Assembly: GCA_002869095.1 (NCBI GenBank)
Contig: PKTO01000040.1
Span: 1-9,465 of the forward strand
Length of the DNA stretch: 9,465 nucleotides
Direction: 5' to 3'
DNA from: Clostridiales bacterium
Lineage (GTDB): Bacteria; Bacillota; Clostridia; Peptostreptococcales; BM714
The position numbers and the translations under genes were made by a program. This document shows, one piece after another, positions 1 through 6,627 of the stretch. The notes under the pieces are model-generated. The model did no database searches. It was not told the DNA's origin and worked only from the letters and a program-made list of their open reading frames with translations. The first letter of the stretch is position 1. Each line of letters opens with the position of its first letter.

Positions 1-1
1 C

Positions 2-595
2 TTGCTCATTTTTGCGGTGGCAGTAAGCGCGGGAATATGCGAGGAGTTTTTGTTCAGAGGCTTGAAAATGAAGGCTTACGGACGTTACGGGCCGAAAAGG
101 GCAATTCTTTCAACGGCTGTATTGTTTGGCCTTTTCCACTTCAATCTGCAAAATCTGGCAGCCCCAATAATGCTGGGAGCATTGTTCGGCTACTATGTGC
201 ATATCACAGATTCCATATATTCCGCGATTTTGGCGCATTCGCTGCACAACGCATTGTCTGTCACTATTGGATTTATGACTTCGATGGCGCAGAATGAAAG
301 CTCCGGTGCGGAAATTGCGGACACTGCTTCGAAAAGCGGACCGGCAATCCAATATTTGTCGATTGCGGCCCTTATATCAGGTTGTTTGATATTTTCATGG
401 CTGTTGATAAAAAGGCTGAAAAAGCTTTCGGCTGAAAGGCTTAGGACTTGCAATTCAAGCCCGGATGATGAAACAGCAGCAGGGCTTGAACCTGAAGAGG
501 ATGATAAGGTAAGATGGTGGGGATTTATTCCCGTAGCGGTTACAGGAGCCATGTATGTTTTGTTTGAAATCGCAGTTTTGAGTTCTTGGAGGTAA
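2..595 (+). CDS. CPBP-family intramembrane metalloprotease (CAAX-like), 5' end missing
   Basis: The reading frame is open from the left edge, so the N-terminus lies outside the window; 197 residues are visible. The family hallmarks are present in order: the glutamate pair in CEEFLFRG (visible residues 13-20), a second motif FGLFHF with His46, and a third motif HSLHNA with His79, His82 and Asn83. In this family the Glu and His residues of these motifs form the catalytic, probably metal-binding, site inside the membrane. Hydrophobic segments surround the motifs. Two more follow, near residues 118-136 and 172-193, separated by an acidic, probably soluble loop (EPEEDD). Members include Rce1-like CAAX proteases and bacterial proteins linked to bacteriocin immunity or processing; the substrate here cannot be told. 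The stop overlaps the ribosome-binding site of the next gene, which starts 2 bases later, so the two are probably co-transcribed and translationally coupled. Confidence 0.88.
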   Translation: MLIFAVAVSAGICEEFLFRGLKMKAYGRYGPKRAILSTAVLFGLFHFNLQNLAAPIMLGALFGYYVHITDSIYSAILAHSLHNALSVTIGFMTSMAQNESSGAEIADTASKSGPAIQYLSIAALISGCLIFSWLLIKRLKKLSAERLRTCNSSPDDETAAGLEPEEDDKVRWWGFIPVAVTGAMYVLFEIAVLSSWR

Positions 596-597
596 AT

Positions 598-1338
598 ATG
601 GATTCATAGACTTATTTTGCGAAATATTATGATTTGCTTATGGAAAGAACAGACTACGATCTTTGGACGGATTATGTCACGGCAATTTTTGAAAGGCGCA
701 GGGCAAACACGGAAACCATTCTCGAATTGGCCTGCGGAACCGGCAACATTGCAATCAGGCTCTCGGAGAGGGGGTACTCGTGCACAGGTCTGGACATCTC
801 CGAGTCGATGCTGACGCTTGCGGGTGAAAAGGCTTCGGCGAAAGGCCTGTCAATTCCATTCATACTCCAAGACATGGGCAGCCTGGATTACAACAGGAAA
901 ACGGATGCCGTCCTTTGCCTTTGCGACGGAATAAACTACATTACAGACAAAAGCGAGGCCGGAGAACTCTTCGGAAAGGTCTCCTCAATAATAAGTCCGG
1001 ATGGCGTGTTCATATTTGACATAAGTTCCGAATACAAGCTTTCGACTGTTTTGGGAAACAATATTTTTGCCGAGAACAAGCCTGAAGTCTCCTATATATG
1101 GGAGAACTTCTATGACAACAGAAAAAAATTGATAGAGATGTTCCTCACTTTTTTCGGCAAAGAAGGGGAATTGTACAGCAAGCATGAGGAAGTGCACCTC
1201 CAAAGGGCATACGGGACCGCTGAACTTGATAAAATGCTGCGTCAGGCAGGATTCGGCAAAATTAAAATTTACGAAACTCTTACATTCAAAGAACCTGTGA
1301 AAGAGAGTGAGAGGATAACATTCGTTTGTGAATTGTAA
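598..1338 (+). CDS. class I SAM-dependent methyltransferase (YqeM-like) with an in-frame amber codon at codon 4
   Basis: The protein has a Rossmann-fold methyltransferase core. Motif I is ILELACGTGN (residues 41-50 counted from ATG 598) and the acidic residue that would hold the SAM ribose is Asp66 in TGLDIS. The C-terminal part carries a typical Methyltransf_25/11 beta region. The substrate is unknown. The natural start is ATG 598, which has GGAGGT at 589-594 overlapping the upstream stop. Reading from it gives M-D-S, then TAG at 607-609, then TYFAKYYDLLMER. The peptide after the TAG matches the conserved N-terminus of YqeM-type enzymes (Y-x-x-F-A-x-x-Y-D-x-L-M, recalled from memory), so the frame belongs to the gene and the TAG stands where a Tyr is usual. 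Without readthrough, translation would have to restart at TTG 634 or ATG 640, neither of which has a visible ribosome-binding site, giving about 233 residues. The full length would be 246, normal for the family. It could be a sequencing error, a real mutation or a suppressed amber. Confidence 0.82.
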
Positions 1339-1354
1339 ACGGAAGGAGAAAAAT

Positions 1355-2242
1355 ATGGGAAGCAAGTTGATAAGGGGAATAGCGGAGTCCGGACAATTGA
1401 GATTTTTTATAGGAGAGACTACCGACCTGGTTGAAAAAGCCAGAAAAATACATGAAACCACTCCGGTTTCTTCTGCGGCGCTGGGGCGGCTGCTGACTGC
1501 ATCATCAATGATGGGATGGATGATGAAAGGCAAGAAGGACAAGCTCACTCTTCAAATAAAGGGGTCGGCGGACATTTCACACATTGTTACTGTGTCAGAT
1601 TCCGAAGGTAAGGCCAAGGGTTATGTTTCCAATTCAAAAGCGCCTTTGAAATTGAACGAAAAAGGCAAGCTTGATGTCGGGGGCTCGATAGGGGAAGGCC
1701 AATTGCTGGTGATTCAGGACTTTGGGATGAAGGAGCCCTACATCGGACAGTCCGAATTGGTTTCAGGCGAGATAGCTGAAGACATAGCGGCGTATTTCAT
1801 GTATTCCAAGCAGGAGCCTTCGGCGGTCTCGCTCGGAGTGTTCGTTGAAAGAGATTTTTCAATAGGAGCAGCCGGCGGATTCATAATACAGCCTATGCCT
1901 GACTGCAATCCTTTTCTCATAGACATACTTGAGGATCACGTGAAAAGGCTTGAATCAATTTCAGACATAGTCAGGAAATCAGGCGGAAACGTAAGTAAAA
2001 TGGCGGAAATCATCCTCGAACCCTTCTTGTTTGAAATACTCGAGGAACAGGAAGTCTCATATACCTGCGACTGCAGCAGAAAAAAAGTGGAAAAAGCGAT
2101 AATAAGCCTGGGCAAAGATGAAATATTGAAAATGATCGAGGAAGACGGAAAAGCTCAAGTGAACTGCCACTTTTGCAATACGAATTACGTTATAGGGAAG
2201 GAACGCCTCAAGGCTTTGATGGACGAAGCAACGGCATCTTGA
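1355..2242 (+). CDS. hslO: 33 kDa redox-regulated chaperone Hsp33
   Basis: This is Hsp33, a cytoplasmic holdase switched on by oxidation. When reduced, four cysteines bind zinc. Oxidants form two disulfides, release the zinc and unfold the linker so the protein can bind unfolding clients. All four cysteines are present: CDC (Cys238, Cys240) and CHFC (Cys271, Cys274), which matches the family's CxC-about 30 residues-CxxC pattern. The N-terminal domain is also typical (KLIRGIAESGQLRFF at the start, GGFIIQPMPDC in the middle). The length of 295 residues is normal. I chose ATG 1355 because AAGGAG lies just before it at 1343-1348; an in-frame TTG at 1328 would add nine residues inside the upstream gene and has no such site. 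The gap to the methyltransferase stop is 16 bases, so the two probably share a transcript. The stop is TGA. Confidence 0.96.
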   Translation: MGSKLIRGIAESGQLRFFIGETTDLVEKARKIHETTPVSSAALGRLLTASSMMGWMMKGKKDKLTLQIKGSADISHIVTVSDSEGKAKGYVSNSKAPLKLNEKGKLDVGGSIGEGQLLVIQDFGMKEPYIGQSELVSGEIAEDIAAYFMYSKQEPSAVSLGVFVERDFSIGAAGGFIIQPMPDCNPFLIDILEDHVKRLESISDIVRKSGGNVSKMAEIILEPFLFEILEEQEVSYTCDCSRKKVEKAIISLGKDEILKMIEEDGKAQVNCHFCNTNYVIGKERLKALMDEATAS

Positions 2243-2309
2243 CGTACGATTGACTTTTTGTAAAATGATGTTTGGATCAGGCAGGGGACATTGATGGGGG
2301 ATGAGATGC

Positions 2310-2915
2310 ATGGATATATATTACCGTTTGATTTTTATGGCTTTAGTGGGAGCGGTCATAGGATGGTCTACGAACGTCACGGCAATCAAGATGATTTTCA
2401 GGCCTGTACAGCCGGTAAGGATACCGGTTTTGGGATTTACTCTTCAAGGGCTTATACCCAAGAGAAGGGGCGAAATAGCGAAAAACATCGCTGAAACCGT
2501 CGAGAAGGAGCTCGTATCACTGGAAGAAATCATTGAAGAGCTGATAAACGACGACAACAAGGAACAGATTTATTCATTGATAAAAAACAAGCTTAAGAAT
2601 GTTGCCGACGAGAGGTTTCCGATTTTCATACCTTTCGCTTTCAAGATCATGATTCTGGACCATATAAATAAAATCATAGATGAGGAGAGCGACGACGCAA
2701 TAAATGAATTGACGGAGGTTCTTGTCCACAAGGCCATCGAAAAGGTGAGCATATCCGGAATGATAGAAGAAAAAATAAACATGGCCGATTACGAAAAAAT
2801 AGAGGAAATAATCCTTAAAATAGCCAAAAAGGAACTCAAGCACATAGAGCTTCTAGGAGGGGTAATCGGGCTGGCTATAGGTTTGGTGCAGGGATTAATA
2901 CTTGTGTTTGCATAG
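2310..2915 (+). CDS. DUF445 family membrane protein (short form)
   Basis: This is a DUF445 protein of about 201 residues, related to YheB of Bacillus, which is roughly twice as long; its function is unknown. The signature segment is G-W-S-T-N-V-T-A-I-K-M-I-F-R-P at residues 18-32, close to the family's usual G-x-x-TN-x-x-AIKM-x-FRP, directly after an N-terminal hydrophobic stretch. A long, charged, mostly helical middle follows (about residues 50-180, many Glu, Lys and Ile). The C-terminus is a Gly-rich hydrophobic helix (GGVIGLAIGLVQGLILVF) that probably spans the membrane, so both ends appear membrane-anchored. The start is not certain. ATG 2310 follows GGGGG at 2296-2300 with good spacing, while ATG 2301 in the same frame would add three residues and has AGGGGA at 2283-2288, rather far away. 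The stop is TAG, the only annotated TAG stop in the window. Short DUF445 proteins next to thrS occur in Clostridia as far as I recall. Confidence 0.85.
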   Translation: MDIYYRLIFMALVGAVIGWSTNVTAIKMIFRPVQPVRIPVLGFTLQGLIPKRRGEIAKNIAETVEKELVSLEEIIEELINDDNKEQIYSLIKNKLKNVADERFPIFIPFAFKIMILDHINKIIDEESDDAINELTEVLVHKAIEKVSISGMIEEKINMADYEKIEEIILKIAKKELKHIELLGGVIGLAIGLVQGLILVFA

Positions 2916-2940
2916 AAAAACGACAAATATCCTTATAATG

Positions 2941-2968
2941 TTGACAAAAGTGCATAAAAACTTATAAT
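2941..2968 (+). promoter_or_regulatory. promoter of thrS
   Basis: TTGACA at 2941-2946 and TATAAT at 2963-2968 are both perfect matches to the housekeeping sigma consensus, 16 bases apart. Transcription should begin near 2975, just before the T-box leader. The promoter lies only 25 bases after the DUF445 stop, and no terminator is visible between them, so some readthrough from upstream is possible. Confidence 0.85.
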
Positions 2969-2974
2969 AAGAGG

Positions 2975-3215
2975 TAATTACATTTGAATAGCAACATGCC
3001 ATGAAGGGGACTTGACATGGAAAACATTCTTACAGAGAGGGGCGGATTGCTGAGACCGTTCCGATATGATTCATGCCGTACTGCCCCGGAGCATCGGCCC
3101 TATTAGCATTTTGTGAAATGGCCGACGCAGAGATGCGTTAAAAGTTTGAGGGGTTTCTTACAATCAGGGTGGAACCGCGGGTATATGCTCGTCCCTTTCA
3201 GGGATGGGCTTTTTA
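2975..3215 (+). promoter_or_regulatory. T-box leader of thrS, threonine (ACU) specifier
   Basis: This RNA element senses uncharged tRNA and controls transcription into thrS. Stem I is visible: GGGG 3006-3009 pairs with CCCC 3084-3087 and CATG 3016-3019 with CATG 3072-3075. The loop strand between them holds ACT at 3080-3082 followed by a purine, the right place for the specifier codon, which reads Thr. The conserved AGAGAG (3034-3039) and GCTGAGA (3049-3055) of distal stem I are present. A small hairpin, ACGCA/TGCGT with loop GAGA, sits at 3125-3138. The T-box sequence AGGGTGGAACCGCGG is at 3166-3180. Its AGGG can pair with CCCT 3193-3196 to form the antiterminator, which excludes the terminator. 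The bulge UGGA (3170-3173) would pair with a tRNA 3' end of UCCA, that is, discriminator U. The start coordinate is the predicted transcription start; the specifier agrees with the gene downstream. Confidence 0.95.
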
Positions 3216-3216
3216 T
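3187..3216 (+). terminator. T-box attenuator terminator before thrS
   Basis: A ten-pair stem (3187-3196 with 3200-3209, two G-T pairs) closes a TTC loop and is followed by a T-rich tract from 3210. The 5' arm contains the CCCT that pairs with the T-box AGGG in the alternative antiterminator, so termination and antitermination are mutually exclusive. Confidence 0.92.
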
Positions 3217-3242
3217 TTTTTGAAAATAAAGGAGGATATTTT

Positions 3243-5165
3243 ATGGAAAACATTAACATCATGTTGAAGGACGGAAAAGAAATAAAGGTTGGAAAAGGAA
3301 CGTCTCCTCATGAAATCGCAAAACAAATAAGCGGAAGGCTCGCCAAAGAAGCTCTTGCAGCCGAATTCAACGGAAAGACAATAGATATGAACAGTGAGCT
3401 TGACGAGGATGGGGAACTGAATCTTTTCACTTTCGATTCGCCTGAAGGAAAGAATGTATTCAGGCATACCGGATCTCACATACTGGCACAGGCTGTTCAG
3501 AAGCTTTACCCTGGAACAATGCTTGCAATAGGACCCGCCATAAAGGACGGTTTCTATTATGACTTTGAATCGGACCATATTTTTGTTGCCGAGGATTTCG
3601 AGAAAATCGAAGATGAAATGATGAAGATAGTAAAAGAGGACCAAAAGCTTGAACGGTTCGAATTGCCAAGAGCTGAAGCCGTAAAATTCATGGAAGAAAA
3701 AGGCGAAAAATACAAGGTTGAACTGATAAACGATTTGCCTGAGGATGCGAAGATTTCTTTCTATCGCATGTCGGGTTGGGTGGACCTTTGCGCAGGACCG
3801 CATCTGCCATCCACAAAGCAGGTGAAAGCAGTAAAGGTCATGAGCGTTGCTGGAGCGTATTGGAGAGGCGACGAGAAAAATAAAATGCTTCAAAGAATTT
3901 ATGCGACGGCGTTCCCCAAGAAAAAACTTCTTGAAGAATACCTCGAGAGAATTGAAGAGGCGAAGAGAAGAGACCACAGGAAATTGGGAAAGGAACTTAA
4001 ACTGTTCGCCATGATGGAAGAGGGACCGGGTTTCCCGTTCTTCCTGCCGAAGGGTACGGTACTGAAGAATCTGCTCCTCGATTATTGGAGGGAAGTCCAC
4101 AAAAGATGGGACTATGTTGAAATAGAGACTCCTATAATACTGAACAGGGCCCTCTGGGAAACATCGGGTCATTGGGAAAACTACAAGGAAAACATGTACG
4201 CGCTTAAGATAGACGATGAGGATTATGCAATCAAGCCGATGAACTGCCCTGGAGGAATGCTTGTATACGACATGGAGCCGCATTCTTACAGGGATTTCCC
4301 GATGAGGGTCGGAGAGATTGGAAGAGTGCACAGGCACGAACTTTCAGGAGCTTTGCACGGACTTATGCGGGTAAGGGCCTTTACTCAGGACGATGCCCAC
4401 ATATTCATGCTGCCTGAACAGATAAAGGATGAAATCAAGGGTGTAGCCGCTCTTTTCGACGAGGTCTATTCAACTTTCGGTTTGAAATACTATGTCGAGC
4501 TTTCAACAAAGCCCGAAAAGGCCCTCGGATCGGATGAGGAATGGAACATGGCTGAAACGGCATTGGAAGGAGCCCTGAAGGAAATGGCGCTGCCTTACGT
4601 GGTCAATGAGGGAGACGGTGCATTTTACGGTCCCAAGATAGACTTCCATCTTCAGGACAGCTTGGGAAGGACTTGGCAGTGCGGGACCATACAGCTCGAT
4701 TTCCAATTGCCGCAACGATTTGATTTGACATACATCGGCAAAGATGGTGAAAAACACAGACCAATCGTAATTCACAGGGTTGCATTCGGAAGCATAGAGA
4801 GATTCATAGGAATAATCATCGAGCATTTCGCCGGCAAGTTCCCTCTTTGGATTTCTCCGGAGCAAGTAAGGGTGTTGACCATAAACGACAAGCACGCGGA
4901 TTATGCTGAAGGCATTGTGAAATTGATGGCTGTAAAAGGAATAAGGGTTGAACTCGATGACAGAAATGAAAAAATAGGTTATAAAATAAGGGAAGCCCAG
5001 CTTGAAAAAGTGCCTTACATGATCATAATCGGCGACAAGGAAGTCGAGTCCCAAACCCTTTCCGTAAGGTCTCGGGACAAAGGGGATCTTGGAAGTGCAA
5101 AAGTTGAAGGCTTCATCGAAGAGCTTCTGAAAAATGTAGAAGGAAAGATTTTGCCGGAGAGTTGA
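3243..5165 (+). CDS. thrS: threonyl-tRNA synthetase
   Basis: This cytoplasmic class II synthetase attaches threonine to tRNA-Thr. At 640 residues it is full length with the normal domain order: an N-terminal TGS domain (about 1-62), an editing domain that clears Ser-tRNA-Thr (HTGSHILAQA near 75, and CAGPH near 182), the catalytic core (about 245-535) and an anticodon-binding domain (about 540-640). The three zinc ligands that recognise threonine are present: Cys335 in MNCPGG, His386 in DDAHIF and His511 in VIHR. Motif 2 (SGALHGLMRVRAF) and motif 3 (GSIERFIGIIIEH) are intact. I chose ATG 3243 because GGAGG at 3231-3235 precedes it at ideal spacing; the same frame is open upstream, but that stretch lies inside the T-box terminator. 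Expression should rise when threonine is short, through the T-box. The stop codon overlaps the -35 box of the infC promoter. Confidence 0.98.
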   Translation: MENINIMLKDGKEIKVGKGTSPHEIAKQISGRLAKEALAAEFNGKTIDMNSELDEDGELNLFTFDSPEGKNVFRHTGSHILAQAVQKLYPGTMLAIGPAIKDGFYYDFESDHIFVAEDFEKIEDEMMKIVKEDQKLERFELPRAEAVKFMEEKGEKYKVELINDLPEDAKISFYRMSGWVDLCAGPHLPSTKQVKAVKVMSVAGAYWRGDEKNKMLQRIYATAFPKKKLLEEYLERIEEAKRRDHRKLGKELKLFAMMEEGPGFPFFLPKGTVLKNLLLDYWREVHKRWDYVEIETPIILNRALWETSGHWENYKENMYALKIDDEDYAIKPMNCPGGMLVYDMEPHSYRDFPMRVGEIGRVHRHELSGALHGLMRVRAFTQDDAHIFMLPEQIKDEIKGVAALFDEVYSTFGLKYYVELSTKPEKALGSDEEWNMAETALEGALKEMALPYVVNEGDGAFYGPKIDFHLQDSLGRTWQCGTIQLDFQLPQRFDLTYIGKDGEKHRPIVIHRVAFGSIERFIGIIIEHFAGKFPLWISPEQVRVLTINDKHADYAEGIVKLMAVKGIRVELDDRNEKIGYKIREAQLEKVPYMIIIGDKEVESQTLSVRSRDKGDLGSAKVEGFIEELLKNVEGKILPES

Positions 5166-5190
5166 CAAAAGCTTTGGCAAATGGTAAACT
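5162..5190 (+). promoter_or_regulatory. promoter of the infC-rpmI-rplT operon
   Basis: TTGACA at 5162-5167 overlaps the TGA stop of thrS. TAAACT at 5185-5190 follows after 17 bases. This is a good sigma-A-type promoter and places the transcription start near 5197, just before the structured infC leader. Confidence 0.75.
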
Positions 5191-5196
5191 GCTTTA

Positions 5197-5345
5197 GTAA
5201 AACAAAGTAGAAGTTATCCGCTTCTCGCCTTGCGGAATAATCCGTCGGGGCCAATATGGACAGATTGAATGTTTCAGTTCACATGTCTTTTTGCGGATGC
5301 TTCGGCATCCGCTTTTATATTGTCTAAAAGTATGGAAAATTATTC
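5197..5345 (+). promoter_or_regulatory. infC leader, probable L20-responsive attenuator
   Basis: About 160 untranslated bases precede infC. In Bacillota this position carries the L20 leader, where surplus ribosomal protein L20 binds the RNA and favours termination. Visible here are a hairpin AGAAG/CTTCT (5209-5213 with 5221-5225), an overlapping alternative stem CCGC/GCGG (5218-5221 with 5232-5235), and a strong terminator at 5293-5316. ATCCGC at 5216-5221 repeats the sequence of the terminator's 3' arm, so it can pair with the 5' arm GCGGAT (5293-5298) as a competing antiterminator. The L20 assignment rests on gene order and this architecture; I did not reconstruct the L20-binding pseudoknot. 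Confidence 0.7.
5293..5316 (+). terminator. attenuator terminator in the infC leader
   Basis: A perfect eight-pair stem, GCGGATGC/GCATCCGC, is capped by the very stable UUCG tetraloop and followed by TTTT. It lies between the promoter and infC, so it acts as a conditional terminator rather than as the end of thrS alone. Confidence 0.88.
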
Positions 5346-5360
5346 AGGAGGTGGACAACC

Positions 5361-5870
5361 ATTAAGAATTTTGAGTTGAACGAATCAATCCGTGACAGGG
5401 AAGTAAGATTGGTTGGAGATGACGGTGAGCAGTTGGGCGTAGTATCCATAAAGCAAGCTATGGATTTGGCTGCGGAGAAGAAAATGGATCTCGTAAAGGT
5501 GGCGCCGAACGCAAAACCGCCCGTCTGCAGAATCATGGATTACGGTAAGTTCAAGTATGAACAGCAAAAGAAAATCAAAGAAGCCAAAAAGAAGCAGAAA
5601 CAAATTACGATCAAGGAAATCCGCTTGAGCCTTAATATCGATCAGCACGACTTGGAAACAAAAGCAAAACGGGCACGCAAATTCCTCGAAGACGGTGATC
5701 GTGTAAAGATCGCTTTGAGATTCAGGGGGAGGCAACTGGGCAATACCCAGATGGGATATGGCGTAATCGATAAATTTGTTGAAATGGTGGCTGAAAGCGG
5801 CACTATTGATAAAAAAGCAAAAATGGAAGGCAGAAGCATGGTGGCATTCATGGCACCGGTTGATAAATAA
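5361..5870 (+). CDS. infC: translation initiation factor IF-3
   Basis: IF-3 binds the 30S subunit, keeps it apart from 50S and checks the start codon and initiator tRNA. The protein has 169 residues, the normal length. The N-terminal domain begins [15 protein letters not shown] and includes ALDLAAEK-like and [12 protein letters not shown] segments. A Lys-rich linker (about residues 68-85) leads to the C-terminal domain with [12 protein letters not shown] and [13 protein letters not shown]. The start is ATT 5361: AGGAGGTGG at 5346-5354 sits at correct spacing before it, and no ATG, GTG or TTG lies between. The first ordinary start, TTG 5376, would remove conserved residues. An AUU start is known for infC in other bacteria and lets IF-3 repress its own translation. 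Expression is also governed by the upstream attenuator. It heads the operon infC-rpmI-rplT. Confidence 0.96.
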   Translation: MKNFELNESIRDREVRLVGDDGEQLGVVSIKQAMDLAAEKKMDLVKVAPNAKPPVCRIMDYGKFKYEQQKKIKEAKKKQKQITIKEIRLSLNIDQHDLETKAKRARKFLEDGDRVKIALRFRGRQLGNTQMGYGVIDKFVEMVAESGTIDKKAKMEGRSMVAFMAPVDK

Positions 5871-5893
5871 AGATTTTGGAAGGAGGAATCGTC

Positions 5894-6091
5894 ATGCCAA
5901 AAATGAAGACGCATAGAGGCGCTGCAAAGAGGTTCAAGAAAACAGGTACCGGCAAATTGAAGAGATTCAAGGCCTATAAAAGCCATATCTTGAATAAAAA
6001 AACACAAAAGAGAAAAAGAAAACTCAGAAAAGCGGCTTCTGTATCGAGTGCCGATTACAAAAGAATCTTAAAAGTATTGCCATATCTGTAA
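5894..6091 (+). CDS. rpmI: 50S ribosomal protein L35
   Basis: A 65-residue, extremely basic protein of the large ribosomal subunit. The start [15 protein letters not shown] and the [18 protein letters not shown] segment are diagnostic for L35. ATG 5894 is preceded by GGAAGGAGG (5879-5887). An in-frame ATG at 5876 would add six residues across that site and is not credible. The gap from infC is 23 bases, and the gene sits between infC and rplT as usual. Confidence 0.97.
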   Translation: MPKMKTHRGAAKRFKKTGTGKLKRFKAYKSHILNKKTQKRKRKLRKAASVSSADYKRILKVLPYL

Positions 6092-6123
6092 AATGAATTT
6101 GGCAGCAAGGGAGGTAGAGAAAA

Positions 6124-6480
6124 ATGGCAAGAGTAAAAAAGGCTTTAAACGCCAAGAAAAAGCATAAAAAGATATTAAAACTCGCCAAGGGTTATTATGG
6201 ATCCAAGAGCAAGACTTTCAGAGCAGCCAACACTGCAGTAATGAGAGCCCTCAGATCCGCATATACCGGCAGGAAGCTAAGAAAGAGAGATTTCCGCAAA
6301 TTGTGGATTTCAAGAATCAATGCTGGAGCAAGACAAAACGGAATGAGCTACAGCCGATTCATGAACGGACTCAAGCTTGCAGACATCAGCATCAACCGAA
6401 AAATGCTTTCGGAAATGGCTATCCATGACGCGGAAGGTTTCGCCAAGCTTGTAGAGGTGGCAAAAGAAAAGCTTCAATAA
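6124..6480 (+). CDS. rplT: 50S ribosomal protein L20
   Basis: L20 is an early assembly protein of the 50S subunit that binds 23S rRNA. The 118-residue length and the sequence are typical: a long, basic N-terminal helix ([16 protein letters not shown], then [16 protein letters not shown]) followed by the globular part with [16 protein letters not shown] and a C-terminal LVEVAKEKL. The ribosome-binding site GGGAGG lies at 6109-6114. In Bacillota, L20 also acts as the repressor of its own operon by binding the leader before infC, which matches the attenuator seen at 5197-5316. It is the last gene of the operon; the next gene starts about 310 bases later. Confidence 0.98.
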   Translation: MARVKKALNAKKKHKKILKLAKGYYGSKSKTFRAANTAVMRALRSAYTGRKLRKRDFRKLWISRINAGARQNGMSYSRFMNGLKLADISINRKMLSEMAIHDAEGFAKLVEVAKEKLQ

Positions 6481-6485
6481 GTTCA

Positions 6486-6515
6486 GATAGACAATATAGC
6501 CTCAATTTCATCGTT
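6486..6515 (+). repeat. imperfect direct repeat, copy 1
   Basis: This 30-base stretch matches 6628-6657 at 26 of 30 positions without gaps; the copies start 142 bases apart. It begins six bases after the rplT stop. The differences are at the 5th, 14th, 18th and 19th bases. The longest shared run is the 3' end, ATTTCATCGTT. Confidence 0.75.
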
Positions 6516-6519
6516 GTTT

Positions 6520-6553
6520 GCCGAAAGTCGTTCGGCCGCGCATAAAAATGCGC
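6520..6553 (+). other. two adjacent perfect hairpins downstream of rplT
   Basis: GCCGAA/TTCGGC (6520-6525 with 6531-6536, loop AGTCG) is followed one base later by GCGCAT/ATGCGC (6538-6543 with 6548-6553, loop AAAA). Both stems are perfect, and neither has a T-tract, so they are not ordinary terminators. They might protect the 3' end of the rplT mRNA, bind a protein, or be remnants of a small palindromic repeat. Confidence 0.6.
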
Positions 6554-6575
6554 CAGCCTGCAGACTTATGGCAAC

Positions 6576-6596
6576 ACCTTGAACTTGAGGTTTTTT
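6576..6596 (+). terminator. weak terminator candidate after rplT
   Basis: ACCTTG (6576-6581) can pair with TGAGGT (6586-6591) through two wobble pairs, with a four-base loop, and the stem runs into six T residues (6591-6596). The stem is weak, but it is the only hairpin followed by a T-run between rplT and ktrB, so it is the best candidate for the end of the infC operon. Confidence 0.45.
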
Positions 6597-6627
6597 GTTT
6601 GCCTGGAAGTTGTAATTTATCTGTATG

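Noticed and set aside
607..609. Pyrrolysine as the meaning of the TAG
   Set aside because: Pyrrolysine is best known from methylamine methyltransferases near the active site; here the site is at residue 4 at an expected Tyr position. A mutation, a sequencing error or suppression is simpler, though pyl genes should still be looked for.
617..814. 65-codon + frame overlapping the methyltransferase start
   Set aside because: It runs in a different frame from the conserved methyltransferase, has no ribosome-binding site, and its sequence looks like a shifted reading of the real gene.
2250..2278. Promoter before the DUF445 gene (TTGACT at 2250-2255)
   Set aside because: The -35-like hexamer is fair, but at the right distance there is only TTGGAT, so I do not call a promoter.
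2934..2939. TATAAT just upstream of the thrS promoter
   Set aside because: There is no usable -35 box 16-18 bases before it, and the consensus pair at 2941-2968 explains thrS transcription better.
3213..4337. 374-codon open frame on the - strand
   Set aside because: It lies entirely antisense to thrS, its product has no recognisable domain, and thrS is certain. It is a by-product of thrS codon use.
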